Positions 14,136-21,808 of a DNA stretch of 21,808 nucleotides are shown here, piece by piece. The notes beneath the pieces were generated by a model, which was given only the letters and a program-made list of their open reading frames with translations, ran no database searches and was not told the origin of the DNA. The DNA is taken from NCBI GenBank assembly GCA_023392515.1, contig JAEVYX010000147.1, positions 1 through 21,808 on the forward strand, written 5' to 3'. The position numbers and the translations under genes were made by a program. Source of the DNA: Bacillota bacterium. Its GTDB lineage: Bacteria > Bacillota > Clostridia > Christensenellales > Aristaeellaceae. The first letter of the stretch is position 1; each line of letters opens with the position of its first letter.

Positions 14136-14741
14136 ATGGCTGATTTGAAAATTCCAAAGAATATTCCCAATCAACTCGCATTGAAACTTGGCCCGGATAT
14201 AGAGATGGCGCTGGATCTAGTGGCATCGGACGGCGTGTGCTTCTACTCGCTCAATCTCATGGGTCATGCCCTGATTAATCACCGCGCAGCCCAAGCGCTC
14301 TACGATGTGATACAGCACAAAAAGCTTGCCTGTGATGTGCTGGTTGCAGCCGAAGCCAAGTCAATCGGCCTGATCCAGGAACTTGCCATGCTGCTGGGGC
14401 ACGATCATTACGTGATCCTGCGGAAATCCCGCAAGGCGTATATGGTGGATCCATTGGTCACCACAGTTAAATCCATCACTACCACCAGCGCGCAGCAGCT
14501 GATTCTGGACAGGCAGGATCTGGCTCTGCTCCACGGAAAGACCGCTTGCTTCGTGGACGACGTAATTTCTACCGGTGCGACTTACGTCGCCGCTCAGGAC
14601 CTCTACCGCCAGGCCACAGGCAAGGAGTTTGCCTTTTGCGTATGTGTAGCCACGGAAGGCGCCGCCCTTGAAAATAACCAGGATGGGTATATTCGCCTCG
14701 GCCATCTGCCCTTGTATGATGCATCAGGCAATTTGATCTAA
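14136..14741 (+). CDS. PRPP-dependent purine phosphoribosyltransferase
   Basis: This 201-residue cytoplasmic enzyme is of the type I phosphoribosyltransferase fold. It attaches a ribose phosphate from PRPP to a nucleobase, trapping imported base as a nucleotide. The PRPP-binding motif CFVDDVISTGAT covers residues 138-149, with the tandem aspartates D141 and D142. An adenine/xanthine-PRT-like front part includes VLVAAEAKSIGLIQELA (68-84) and VILRKSRKAY (93-102). Its length is near that of Bacillus xanthine PRT (Xpt) and it lacks the N-terminal winged helix of PurR, so it is an enzyme rather than the repressor. ATG at 14136 follows AGAAAGG. Which base it uses (xanthine, adenine or hypoxanthine) cannot be decided from sequence. 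Confidence 0.88.
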   Translation: MADLKIPKNIPNQLALKLGPDIEMALDLVASDGVCFYSLNLMGHALINHRAAQALYDVIQHKKLACDVLVAAEAKSIGLIQELAMLLGHDHYVILRKSRKAYMVDPLVTTVKSITTTSAQQLILDRQDLALLHGKTACFVDDVISTGATYVAAQDLYRQATGKEFAFCVCVATEGAALENNQDGYIRLGHLPLYDASGNLI

Positions 14742-14759
14742 TTTCATAGAACAGCTAAG

Positions 14760-14801
14760 AGCAGCCCGCCTTTCGCATAATCCGTGCGAAGGCGGGCTGC
14801 T
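14760..14801. terminator. Terminator hairpin between convergent genes
   Basis: Arms 14760-14777 and 14785-14801 pair over 17 bp, with a single-base T bulge and a 7-nt loop, and the stem is very G-C rich (GCAGCCCGCC). TTATTATAAA follows on the plus strand, a weak but usable T-rich tail. The hairpin lies 19 bp after the phosphoribosyltransferase stop and 41 bp beyond the end of the GH31 gene on the other strand, so it probably stops transcription from both sides. Confidence 0.85.
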
Positions 14802-14842
14802 TATTATAAAGAATAACCATTATGTATAAGCCGCCAGCCATA

Positions 14843-17242
14843 TCAAGCGAGCAGAACTTCCGAGATCGCATTCAGCAAACCATACGGAATCTTGAGTGCT
14901 TGCAGATTGCTTAGAGCCAAGCGTTCATCAAAATTGCCCGTCAGGATGCGGTAGATCTCATCTTTCAATTCATAGTCAATTTGCGCACTGCCCAGAATGC
15001 GCTCAAATCGTTTGTCGGCCTTGTTTGCAGCCAGGTGCAGCGGATGATCAAAGATCAATTTTAGCCCCGTACCACAAAGAATGTCATTTATCGTAACCCG
15101 CAGGGTGTGGCTTTCTGTCTCATATGCAGCACAAGCCTCAATCGTATCCTCCTCGTTTTTGCAAACCCTGAGCGAAGTATTAGCCTCCACCCCCACGAAT
15201 GAAACCGTATATGTCCGCGAGGCTGGCATAAACCTTTTCACAGCACAGGGTGAAATCTCAAATTCCGTTCTTCCTCCAACCCGCCAGCAGAATGAAAATG
15301 TTGTGACCGACTGCTCCCCAGCTTTGTATGCCATTGTTTCGCCGTCATCTTCATACATTTCAAACATGCCATCTGCACCCGCATAAATATGGATATCCAA
15401 AGCCGGCGGAATCGGCGTTCCGTTGGAAATATGCACCTCATCGGCAGTCATTGGTATAATCGCACCTGCTTTGGCCAGCACGGGCATTTCAGCAAGCGGT
15501 CTGAACATTTCTAACCATCTTCCGCCACGATATATAAGCCCATTGAATATGTCAATATACAAACCCTCCGGCAGCCATGCCTTGACGCTTGATCGCATCA
15601 GTATCCGGTCCATTGGCTCCGTAATGGGGCAAACAATCAGCTCGCTGCCAAAGTAGTATTGCGTTGGAACATGGTATGCTTCCTCCCGGCGGGGATGACC
15701 ATAATACATAGGCTGCACCAACGGCTCGCCTTGCGCATGGCTGCGCCAATTCATGGTGTACAGATAGGGAAGCAGCTTATGCCGAAGGCGCAAAAATTTT
15801 GTCATAACAGCGCATGCCTCCTGGCTGAAACGCCAGGGTTCCTTGCCGTTGAAAAGATTACATGTGCTGTGCATGCGCATGATTGGCGAGAATACACCGA
15901 ATTGCAGCCAGCGTATTTGCAGTTCTTCATCGCACCGGCCATGCGTATGCCCGCCAATATCGTGGCTCCACCAGCCATACCCGATATTGGAGGCTGTGGC
16001 CGTGAAATAGGGCTGAAATTTCAGGGAATCCCAGCTGATGACGCTATCACCCGAAAAACCGACAGGATACCGATGGCTGCCGGGACCGGCATAGCGGGAC
16101 AGGATCAGCGGGCGCTTCCCATCGCGGACAATGTCCAGGGTATGGTAGTGATTTAAAATCCACAAGGGGTCCAAGCCCGGAATAGTCGATGAAGTGCCCT
16201 GCTGCCAGTCAACCCACCAGAAGTCAACACCCTCTTTTTCACGGGGATGATGCAAATATTCAAAATAAGCTTCCATGAAGAGCCTGTTTCCCGCATCGAA
16301 AGGGATGCGCTGGCGGCGGGATGCGTCTTTGCCCAACGTTTGAGCCATAGCCGCATACATTTCCTCGTGAGCCTGAACGCCTTGGGCAGGATGAAGATTG
16401 AGCGTAATTTTGAGGCCCCGATCGTGCAGTTTCCTCAAAAATTCCTTAGGATCGGGAAACAGATCATTATTCCAGGTATAGCCTGTCCAGCCCTTCCCTC
16501 CGCCCGCCGGCTGGGTGATATGCCAATCCATATCAAGCACGGATACGCTCAGCGGTATTCCGTATTTTTGAAATGTATCCATCAAATCTAAATATTCGGT
16601 ATCTTTATAGGCATAAAAGCGGCTCCACCAGTTGCCAAGCGCATAGCGGGGCAAAAGCGGTGCAGGTCCGCACAGCCGGAAAAAATCCCGCAGAGCTTGC
16701 TTGAAATCATACCCGTAACTAAAAAAATAGATATCCTGAATGCCGCTCTTGCGCGGCTCGACCCAGCCGTCACATGTCAAAACCAAGGATTTGCTGTCAT
16801 CTAAAACGGAAAATCCCTGCAGGCGTGACAGAATGCCGGGCTCAAGCACCACAGCGCCATCCGCCTCATCCAACGTTCGCGCAGTGCCGCCGAGGTTTTC
16901 GTTAAGGGGATCACCAAAATGCCATGTGCAATAGATGCCGCGACACTCGCTATGATTTTCCACAGTAAGGCCATGCGGCGAAAAAGGTTTTTCGTTATAA
17001 AAAATATTGATATATTCGGTTTTGATCTCGATGCCGGCGTTGATTTTCCAAACGTCATATTCAGGAATCGGAAAATCCCTGTTCACCACCACCTGGGTTG
17101 GGCGGTCTTCAAAGGCATCATCTTCTGAATATTCCATACGCACAAGTCTGCTTGTCAAAATGGTAAAACGGTAATGCTCTCCCTCAATCACACTGTCCGG
17201 CCGACAGCGTCCGTTTCCTTGATCGAATCGATTTTGGCTCAT
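14843..17242 (-). CDS. Glycoside hydrolase family 31 enzyme, cytoplasmic
   Basis: This 799-residue GH31 enzyme probably removes alpha-linked glucosyl units, although GH31 also contains alpha-xylosidases and transglycosylases. An N-terminal beta domain covers about residues 15-195. The barrel starts near LGNWWSRFYAY (202-212) and has LDMDWH (236-241). The predicted nucleophile is D345 in FWWVDWQQG, and the acid/base is D399 in GFSGDSVISW. SHDIGGHTHG follows at 426-435. Beta-sandwich domains fill the C-terminal part, and the last 60 residues form an extra, probably helical, tail. There is no signal peptide, so it acts inside the cell. ATG at 17242 lies two bases after the GH13 stop, with AGAGG upstream. 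It is the last gene of the right-hand operon. Confidence 0.93.
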   Translation of the reverse strand: MSQNRFDQGNGRCRPDSVIEGEHYRFTILTSRLVRMEYSEDDAFEDRPTQVVVNRDFPIPEYDVWKINAGIEIKTEYINIFYNEKPFSPHGLTVENHSECRGIYCTWHFGDPLNENLGGTARTLDEADGAVVLEPGILSRLQGFSVLDDSKSLVLTCDGWVEPRKSGIQDIYFFSYGYDFKQALRDFFRLCGPAPLLPRYALGNWWSRFYAYKDTEYLDLMDTFQKYGIPLSVSVLDMDWHITQPAGGGKGWTGYTWNNDLFPDPKEFLRKLHDRGLKITLNLHPAQGVQAHEEMYAAMAQTLGKDASRRQRIPFDAGNRLFMEAYFEYLHHPREKEGVDFWWVDWQQGTSSTIPGLDPLWILNHYHTLDIVRDGKRPLILSRYAGPGSHRYPVGFSGDSVISWDSLKFQPYFTATASNIGYGWWSHDIGGHTHGRCDEELQIRWLQFGVFSPIMRMHSTCNLFNGKEPWRFSQEACAVMTKFLRLRHKLLPYLYTMNWRSHAQGEPLVQPMYYGHPRREEAYHVPTQYYFGSELIVCPITEPMDRILMRSSVKAWLPEGLYIDIFNGLIYRGGRWLEMFRPLAEMPVLAKAGAIIPMTADEVHISNGTPIPPALDIHIYAGADGMFEMYEDDGETMAYKAGEQSVTTFSFCWRVGGRTEFEISPCAVKRFMPASRTYTVSFVGVEANTSLRVCKNEEDTIEACAAYETESHTLRVTINDILCGTGLKLIFDHPLHLAANKADKRFERILGSAQIDYELKDEIYRILTGNFDERLALSNLQALKIPYGLLNAISEVLLA

Positions 17243-17244
17243 AG

Positions 17245-18537
17245 CTAAACCTCTGCATCAGCGGAGAAAATGATAGGCTCGCCACTGCATGGCATCAGCC
17301 CGCCTTCCGCCGAAACAATACTTCCGTCCAATAGATTTACATAGTTGCCTTCCGGTACATCCACCGAAACCAACGATGATTTTCCCTTTGTGCTGAACAA
17401 ACCCACCATTTGTTTGCCAAAAACACTATGTACAGCTTTCAGTATGCCGTTTCCGGCATCGCAGACACGGTAGTTGCTGTTTGTGAAAATGGGATTCTTC
17501 TTGATTTGATAGAGCCGTTTAAGCACGGGTGTGATATCAAATCCCGTATCCCAAAGGATATCATTTTTGTTAAACAGGCTGGGACGAAATACGTTTTCGG
17601 TTTCCTGCCCATTGTACAAAAGGGTCATGCCCTTTTGAAAATAGAGGAAAGCTGTCCAGTTGCGGCGCTCTTTGGCATCAGTAATGATAAACGCAGCGCG
17701 CTGCCGGTCGTGATTTTCCAGAAATCGCAGCTTGATATAGTTATCGGGGTAGATGTATTCCTGCTGGTTAATCTTCCCGGCATACTCAGCCAATGAGCAT
17801 TTCCCGGTCAGATATCTGATAAAGTCGGCATAAATGTCATACTCGTAGCTCAGGTCAAAAGCCTGATAAATTTCAGAATCAGACAGGCTGTCTATGCCAC
17901 GGGCACGGTTGTCCACCGTAAACACAGGCTCCACCGATTCACTCAGCCATATGCAGCCGGGACGCACCATCTCCACTTCATCTCTTGCGCGCAGCCAGAA
18001 TTTGAGTGGAATGAGCGGCGCCACATCACAGCGGAAGCCATCTACAATGGCGGCCCACTGCTTCAGCGTCTCGATTTGATAATCCCACAGGCCAGGCTGA
18101 GCATAGTCCAAATCAATAATATCAGCCCACTCCCCAATCTTGTTTCCGAAGGAGCCATCTGCTTTATGGTAGAACCATTCCGGGTGATGCTGTGCTAACC
18201 ACGAATCGGGCGAGGTATGATTGTACACCACATCGATAATGCACTTCATGCCGTGCGAATGGATAGCATTTACCAAATGCTTGAACTCTTCCATGGTGCC
18301 GAATTCCGGATTAACTGCGCGATAATCCTTGATGGCGTAAGGACTTCCCAGTGTTCCTATCCGGCTCTTCTCACCGGTTGGGTGAATGGGCAGCAGCCAG
18401 ATTATATCCACACCCAAGGCGCATATTCGGTCCAAATCCTCCTGTACTTTGAGGAATGTGCCTTCCTTGCTGTACTGGCGCACATATACCGAATACATCA
18501 CCTGGTTGCGAAGATTTTTGTTTGTGTCAAATGCCAT
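17245..18537 (-). CDS. Glycoside hydrolase family 13 enzyme, cytoplasmic
   Basis: This 430-residue alpha-amylase-family enzyme should cut or rearrange alpha-glucosidic bonds. The four classic regions are intact: DVVYNH (102-107), DGFRCDVA with nucleophile D171, WLSESVE with acid/base E200, and FLENHD with D277. No signal peptide is present. It is shorter than many oligo-1,6-glucosidases (about 550 residues), so it may be a compact maltodextrin hydrolase or a phosphorylase-like GH13; the specificity is not readable. The frame extends to 18597, but that start would overlap the upstream permease by 35 nt. ATG at 18537 has GGGAG at 18546-18550, eight bases away, leaving a 25-bp gap. It precedes the GH31 gene and should act on the oligosaccharides brought in by the adjacent transporter. 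Confidence 0.93.
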   Translation of the reverse strand: MAFDTNKNLRNQVMYSVYVRQYSKEGTFLKVQEDLDRICALGVDIIWLLPIHPTGEKSRIGTLGSPYAIKDYRAVNPEFGTMEEFKHLVNAIHSHGMKCIIDVVYNHTSPDSWLAQHHPEWFYHKADGSFGNKIGEWADIIDLDYAQPGLWDYQIETLKQWAAIVDGFRCDVAPLIPLKFWLRARDEVEMVRPGCIWLSESVEPVFTVDNRARGIDSLSDSEIYQAFDLSYEYDIYADFIRYLTGKCSLAEYAGKINQQEYIYPDNYIKLRFLENHDRQRAAFIITDAKERRNWTAFLYFQKGMTLLYNGQETENVFRPSLFNKNDILWDTGFDITPVLKRLYQIKKNPIFTNSNYRVCDAGNGILKAVHSVFGKQMVGLFSTKGKSSLVSVDVPEGNYVNLLDGSIVSAEGGLMPCSGEPIIFSADAEV

Positions 18538-18562
18538 GTTGCACGCTCCCGATAAATTTTGT

Positions 18563-19387
18563 TCATCCTTTGACAGCAGAAGACGCGATGCCCTCAATGA
18601 ATCTGCGCTGGAAAATCAGATAGCAAATCACCACGGGGATGATAGCAATGCTGGTGGCCGCAAAGAGCCCGGCATAGTCTGTGGAATAGCGTCCGCTAAA
18701 CATGTTCAGCGCAACGCTGAGCAGCTGCTTTATTTCTGAACGCAGCATCAAATACGGCCAAAGATAATCCTCCCAAGCCCACAGAAACTGAAAGATGGCA
18801 ATACTTGAAATCGCATTGCGAAGCATCGGGAATACGATACGGTGAAAGATGTAAAATTCATTTGCGCCGTCAATTCGCGCGGCCTCAAGCATTTCATCGG
18901 GAATGCCGGTGCAGCTCTGCCGCATCATGAAGATGCCAAAGGAAGTGAAAATGCTGGGCACGATCAGCGCCTGGTAGGTATCCAGCCAGCCAGCCCACTG
19001 CATGATGCTGTATCGTGGAATGATGGTAACCACGCCCGGCACCATCATGGTGGCAAGAATTGCACCAAATAGAAAACCGCGGCCCCGGAAACGGTATTTG
19101 CATAGCACAAACCCCGCAAGTGTGCTGGTGTAAATGGTAATAACACATAAAATTATCGCGTAAATCAGGCTATTTGCAAAATAGCGAAGAAAATTCATTT
19201 TTTGTATGGCGTTGATATAATTTTGCACAGTTGCTGACTGGGGAAGAAAATGTTGTTCCAGAACGCTTATCTCAATATTGGTTTTAAACGACGAAGAAAG
19301 CATCCACAAAAACGGCAAAATGGTTGCTATACTGCAGACAAGCAAAAAACTATTCAATGTTACAGAGGAAATCTTGCGTTTTGTCAT
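18563..19387 (-). CDS. Sugar ABC transporter permease, MalG type (second system)
   Basis: This 274-residue CUT1-family permease has about six membrane segments. The EAA-type loop EMLEAARIDGANEFYIFHRIVFPM is well preserved and lies near residues 180-205. The C-terminus ends in FIEGIASSAVKG, typical of MalG-like subunits. The longest frame begins at a GTG at 19411, inside the preceding gene. I chose the ATG at 19387 because AAGGAGG at 19396-19402 is eight bases away, leaving a 13-bp gap. It partners the MalF-type subunit upstream. The two permeases are clearly distinct in sequence from the pair at 3259-5013, so the two transporters are not recent duplicates. Confidence 0.94.
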   Translation of the reverse strand: MTKRKISSVTLNSFLLVCSIATILPFLWMLSSSFKTNIEISVLEQHFLPQSATVQNYINAIQKMNFLRYFANSLIYAIILCVITIYTSTLAGFVLCKYRFRGRGFLFGAILATMMVPGVVTIIPRYSIMQWAGWLDTYQALIVPSIFTSFGIFMMRQSCTGIPDEMLEAARIDGANEFYIFHRIVFPMLRNAISSIAIFQFLWAWEDYLWPYLMLRSEIKQLLSVALNMFSGRYSTDYAGLFAATSIAIIPVVICYLIFQRRFIEGIASSAVKG

Positions 19388-19395
19388 ATCAAACT

Positions 19396-19402
19396 CCTCC
19401 TT
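19396..19402 (-). promoter_or_regulatory. Ribosome binding site that sets the permease start at 19387
   Basis: AAGGAGG, eight bases before the ATG at 19387-19385. It overlaps the stop of the upstream permease, which favours coupled translation. Confidence 0.8.
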
Positions 19403-20291
19403 ATACTTCACTGCTGCCCGACACCTTAAATGAAACAGCCGTCAGCACAGCAATGATGAAGAACAGAACAAATGATATGGCAGACGCATAACCAAAATTA
19501 TATTTTACAAATGCCTGGTCATATATGATATAAGAAGCCAGATAGGTTTGGGTTCCGGGTCCGCCCTGTGTAAGCACCATTACCGGAATATAGGTCTGGA
19601 AATACGAAATGAGAGAGGTGATTACAATAAAAAGGATCGTCGGCTTCAGCAGGGGTAAAGTCATATGCCTGAATCTTTGCAATGCATTGGCTCCATCAAT
19701 CTCAGCCGCTTCATAACAATCTAGGGGCAAAGAATACATGCCACCCAGCAGAATCACTACTGCATACCCAAAATCCTTCCAGATAGTTAAAAGAATGATA
19801 GCAATCATGGCATACCGTGCATCGAAAAGCCAATTAATCTTGGTTGCCAAAATTTGATTGAGCAGACCAAACTGCGGGTCATACATGAATCTCCACACAA
19901 AAGCAACTGCTACCATGGGCGTTATGGTTGGCAAATAATACAGCGTCCGATACAAAGATTTCTTTTTGATCAGCTTGGAGTATAGGGCACTGGACAGCAA
20001 AAGCCCCAGCACTACGCGGACAGCTACAGCAACAGCCGCAAACCACACTGTATTTTTCATGGCATGCCAAAAAAGTTTGTTTGTAAACAGCATCTTCCAG
20101 TTTTCCAAACCATTGAATCTAAATTGCCCTTTCAGTGGATTCCACAGGTGAAAGCTGCCTATAAGGGCCATGATAATGGGGAAAATGAAGAAGATAGCAA
20201 AAAACAAGGCAAGCGCAGCAACCACAGTTGTTCGTAAAATGATTTCACTGCGACTTCGAAGAGGGTTTTTTCGTTTCGCTACAGCTATCAT
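19401..20291 (-). CDS. Sugar ABC transporter permease, MalF type (second system)
   Basis: This 296-residue permease has about six membrane segments starting near residue 20. The EAA-type loop YEAAEIDGANALQRFRHMTLP lies in its C-terminal half, and VLTQGGPGTQT is a common MalF-type motif after it. ATG at 20291 has GAGGTG five bases upstream. The gene is separated from the binding protein by an 87-bp gap with a strong hairpin and a possible internal promoter. With the permease downstream it forms the channel of the second importer. No ATPase gene accompanies this pair within the window. Confidence 0.94.
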   Translation of the reverse strand: MIAVAKRKNPLRSRSEIILRTTVVAALALFFAIFFIFPIIMALIGSFHLWNPLKGQFRFNGLENWKMLFTNKLFWHAMKNTVWFAAVAVAVRVVLGLLLSSALYSKLIKKKSLYRTLYYLPTITPMVAVAFVWRFMYDPQFGLLNQILATKINWLFDARYAMIAIILLTIWKDFGYAVVILLGGMYSLPLDCYEAAEIDGANALQRFRHMTLPLLKPTILFIVITSLISYFQTYIPVMVLTQGGPGTQTYLASYIIYDQAFVKYNFGYASAISFVLFFIIAVLTAVSFKVSGSSEV

Positions 20292-20310
20292 TACTACACC
20301 TCATTGCGAA

Positions 20311-20349
20311 AATGGCCGGTGGGTATCTGTGGACCACCCACCGGCCATT
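20311..20349 (-). terminator. Strong hairpin between the binding protein and permease genes
   Basis: Arms 20311-20324 and 20336-20349 are perfect complements over 14 bp (AATGGCCGGTGGGT) around an 11-nt loop. On the minus strand the arm ends CATT and is followed by TTCG, so there is a short T-run. It most likely acts as a partial terminator or mRNA stabiliser that keeps the binding protein above permease levels, as is known between malE and malF. That role is inferred. Confidence 0.75.
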
Positions 20350-20365
20350 GATTAAACCTGGTGCC

Positions 20366-20374
20366 ATTATAGCA
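20366..20374 (-). promoter_or_regulatory. Possible internal extended -10 promoter
   Basis: TGCTATAAT on the minus strand (20374-20366) is a perfect extended -10, but no -35 hexamer is evident at 17-18 bp upstream. If real it would start transcription near 20359, just before the hairpin. It may be chance. Confidence 0.25.
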
Positions 20375-20378
20375 TGTC

Positions 20379-21731
20379 TTACTTTGCTTCGCTTGCGTAT
20401 TTGTACTGCGGTTCAGCGGTTACAAAATCACTGGCGGCCAGTTCCTGGTTGCAGGTATCCTCTGCGTTTTTCAGCGCAGTTTCTATATCAGCGCCGTTAT
20501 AGAAGATATCTTCCAGCGCGATCTTCATATTGTTTTCTACTGCGCTGGGCATGGGGCCGGGCCAAATATAACGATCAATGTGTTTGGCCAGAACGGCAAT
20601 GCTAGAAACATTGAGGATATCGGCGTCGGATGCCAGAGAATTCTTGGCAGGGAACACCGAGTTGGCGAGGCAGAATTCCTTCTGAAGCGCATCGCTGGCA
20701 AGGAAGAAGCGTACGATATCCTGCGCAACAGCCTGCTGCTGCGCCGAGGCATTTTTGTTAATACCGAAGGTGGATTCGCCGTTATAGCGGTGGTATGCAA
20801 AAGGCACATCCTCAGAGGGCGTTGGAATTTCAAAGCTGCCAAATTCGGTTTCAGGGAAATTGTTTTTCAGTACATTGTGCATGAAGCCCCAGCCCAGGTA
20901 CAAGGCAACAGTACCCTGGCCAAAGTTGTCGCCGGAGTTGTTGCCGAAGTTATAGTCGCCGCTGCCATCCACTTCATATATGTCCTTCATGCGCTGAACA
21001 ACTGTTTTGATGGCGTCGTTGTTGAATGTGACCTTGTTTTCGGCAGTAAAAAGGTTCTGTCCGTACTGGTATTGCATGCCCAGGACATCGCCCTGCGCGC
21101 CGCCGTTGAAGCTGAAGCCCGCTTGCACCAGTTCACCCTTGTCGTTGCGGATGGTCAGCTTTTTCGCCACTTCACGGAATGCATCCCACGTTGTGGGAAT
21201 ATCTGCTTCAGTCAAACCAGCTGCTGCCCACATAGCCTTGTTATAATACATCGTGGCAGTCATGAGACCGTAATCGGTGTAGTAAGCCTTGCCGTCAATC
21301 ACGTGCGCCGAAACACCGACAAAGTCCTTTCCCAAATCTTCAACAGATATGTCATACGGGGCCATGTAACCGATTAGGTTTTCATGATGACTGTTGTGAA
21401 CATTGAAAATTGCGGGGCCGTCGTTGCCCTGCAGGGCCAGGGGAAGTTTGGTCCAGTAGTCATCCCATGGATTTTCCACCAAAGTAATTTTGACATTTGA
21501 ATGAATGGCGGTGTACTGTTCCACAACGGATTTGAATAGATTTTCAGCTCCTGTCCAATACCAAAACTCAATGTCGATATTCTCGCCGTTATTGACAGGC
21601 TGAGTAGGATCATACTTTACCGCGCCGCCCATTACCGGTGCGCTGGCTGCATTTGCGCCGCAGGCCATCAGCATAGTGGACATCACAACAGTAAGCACCA
21701 AGGAAACAATTCGTGAAACATTCTTCTTCAT
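20379..21731 (-). CDS. Sugar ABC transporter substrate-binding lipoprotein
   Basis: This 450-residue CUT1-type binding protein has a lipobox LMACG with the lipidated C24, so it is anchored to the outer face of the membrane. Family features include FWYWTGAENLFKSVVEQY near residues 57-74, MYYNKAMWAAAGLTEADIPTTWDAF in the middle and the usual late region with HIDRYIWPGPMPS. ATG at 21731 has AAGGAAG upstream. It leads the operon that continues with two permeases and the GH13 and GH31 enzymes, so an alpha-glucan oligosaccharide such as maltodextrin or isomalto-oligosaccharide is a plausible ligand; this is inference from the enzymes. Confidence 0.95.
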   Translation of the reverse strand: MKKNVSRIVSLVLTVVMSTMLMACGANAASAPVMGGAVKYDPTQPVNNGENIDIEFWYWTGAENLFKSVVEQYTAIHSNVKITLVENPWDDYWTKLPLALQGNDGPAIFNVHNSHHENLIGYMAPYDISVEDLGKDFVGVSAHVIDGKAYYTDYGLMTATMYYNKAMWAAAGLTEADIPTTWDAFREVAKKLTIRNDKGELVQAGFSFNGGAQGDVLGMQYQYGQNLFTAENKVTFNNDAIKTVVQRMKDIYEVDGSGDYNFGNNSGDNFGQGTVALYLGWGFMHNVLKNNFPETEFGSFEIPTPSEDVPFAYHRYNGESTFGINKNASAQQQAVAQDIVRFFLASDALQKEFCLANSVFPAKNSLASDADILNVSSIAVLAKHIDRYIWPGPMPSAVENNMKIALEDIFYNGADIETALKNAEDTCNQELAASDFVTAEPQYKYASEAK

Positions 21732-21777
21732 GATATTCTTCCTTTCCCTTTTTCGGTCATTTCTGTTCGTCGATATG

Positions 21778-21791
21778 GTATAGCGCTAAAC
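21778..21791. promoter_or_regulatory. LacI-type palindromic operator candidate
   Basis: GTATAGCGCTAAAC is a 14-bp palindrome around a central CG, imperfect only at the third base from each end. It covers the expected start of transcription, nine bases downstream of the -10 at 21800-21805. That is the classic place for repression by a LacI-family protein, but no such gene lies in the window. Confidence 0.45.
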
Positions 21792-21799
21792 TACTTTTT

Positions 21800-21805
21800 A
21801 TTATA
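21800..21805 (-). promoter_or_regulatory. -10 element of the right-hand sugar operon
   Basis: A perfect TATAAT on the minus strand, 69 bp before the binding-protein ATG. The matching -35 would lie beyond the right edge, so the promoter is only half seen. Confidence 0.5.
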
Positions 21806-21808
21806 GTC

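Noticed and set aside
20580..21377. 265-codon open frame on the plus strand
   Set aside because: It is antisense to the lipoprotein gene and is explained by the codon use of that gene.
1..21808. CRISPR arrays, tRNA genes, insertion sequences or prophage genes
   Set aside because: No regularly spaced repeats, cloverleaf-type segments, transposase or phage motifs were seen on either strand.

Overview
The window looks like a carbohydrate-use region from a Bacillota (Clostridia-type) genome of balanced GC content. The evidence is strong AAGGAG-type ribosome binding sites, several GTG and TTG starts, YesM/YesN-type two-component regulation, CUT1-type sugar ABC transporters, and sites resembling the PurR boxes (PurBoxes) known from Bacillus. 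Nothing in the sequence fixes the genus. No tRNA, rRNA, CRISPR array, transposase or integrase was seen, and coding density is high with no non-coding stretch over 300 bases.

Region A (1-9227, minus strand) reads as one long operon. Its order is a secreted CBM9-type protein, a sugar-binding protein, a secreted GH3 glycosidase, a MalF-type permease, a MalG-type permease, a second secreted GH3 glycosidase, an MsmX/UgpC-type ATPase, and the first 13 codons of another exported protein that runs off the left edge. Gaps are short, one pair overlaps by 11 nt, and a stable hairpin separates the binding-protein/GH3 pair from the permeases. Both GH3 enzymes are exported, so oligosaccharides are probably trimmed outside the cytoplasm before import.

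Region B (9508-12764, plus strand) is a divergently transcribed YesM-type histidine kinase and YesN-type AraC-family response regulator whose genes overlap by 4 nt. The 280-bp divergent gap has promoter candidates in both directions and two direct repeats spaced exactly 22 bp, a plausible binding site for the response regulator.

Region C (12785-14801, plus strand) is an unrelated purine module: a multi-spanning permease, a PRPP-dependent phosphoribosyltransferase and a strong terminator hairpin. Its promoter candidate is overlapped by two inverted PurBox-like elements whose spacing matches the known Bacillus arrangement.

Region D (14843-21731, minus strand) is a second sugar operon: a lipoprotein binding protein, a MalF-type permease, a MalG-type permease, a cytoplasmic GH13 enzyme and a cytoplasmic GH31 enzyme. 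It has no ATPase gene of its own within the window, so it may borrow the ATPase of region A. A -10 element and a LacI-type palindrome precede it at the right edge. Here alpha-linked glucans are probably imported intact and broken down inside the cell, the reverse of region A.

Starts were chosen on ribosome binding site spacing. Six genes are shorter than their longest open frames (permeases at 4131, 5013 and 19387, the CBM9 protein at 9227, GH13 at 18537), or use a rare start codon (7081, 8414, 5013).
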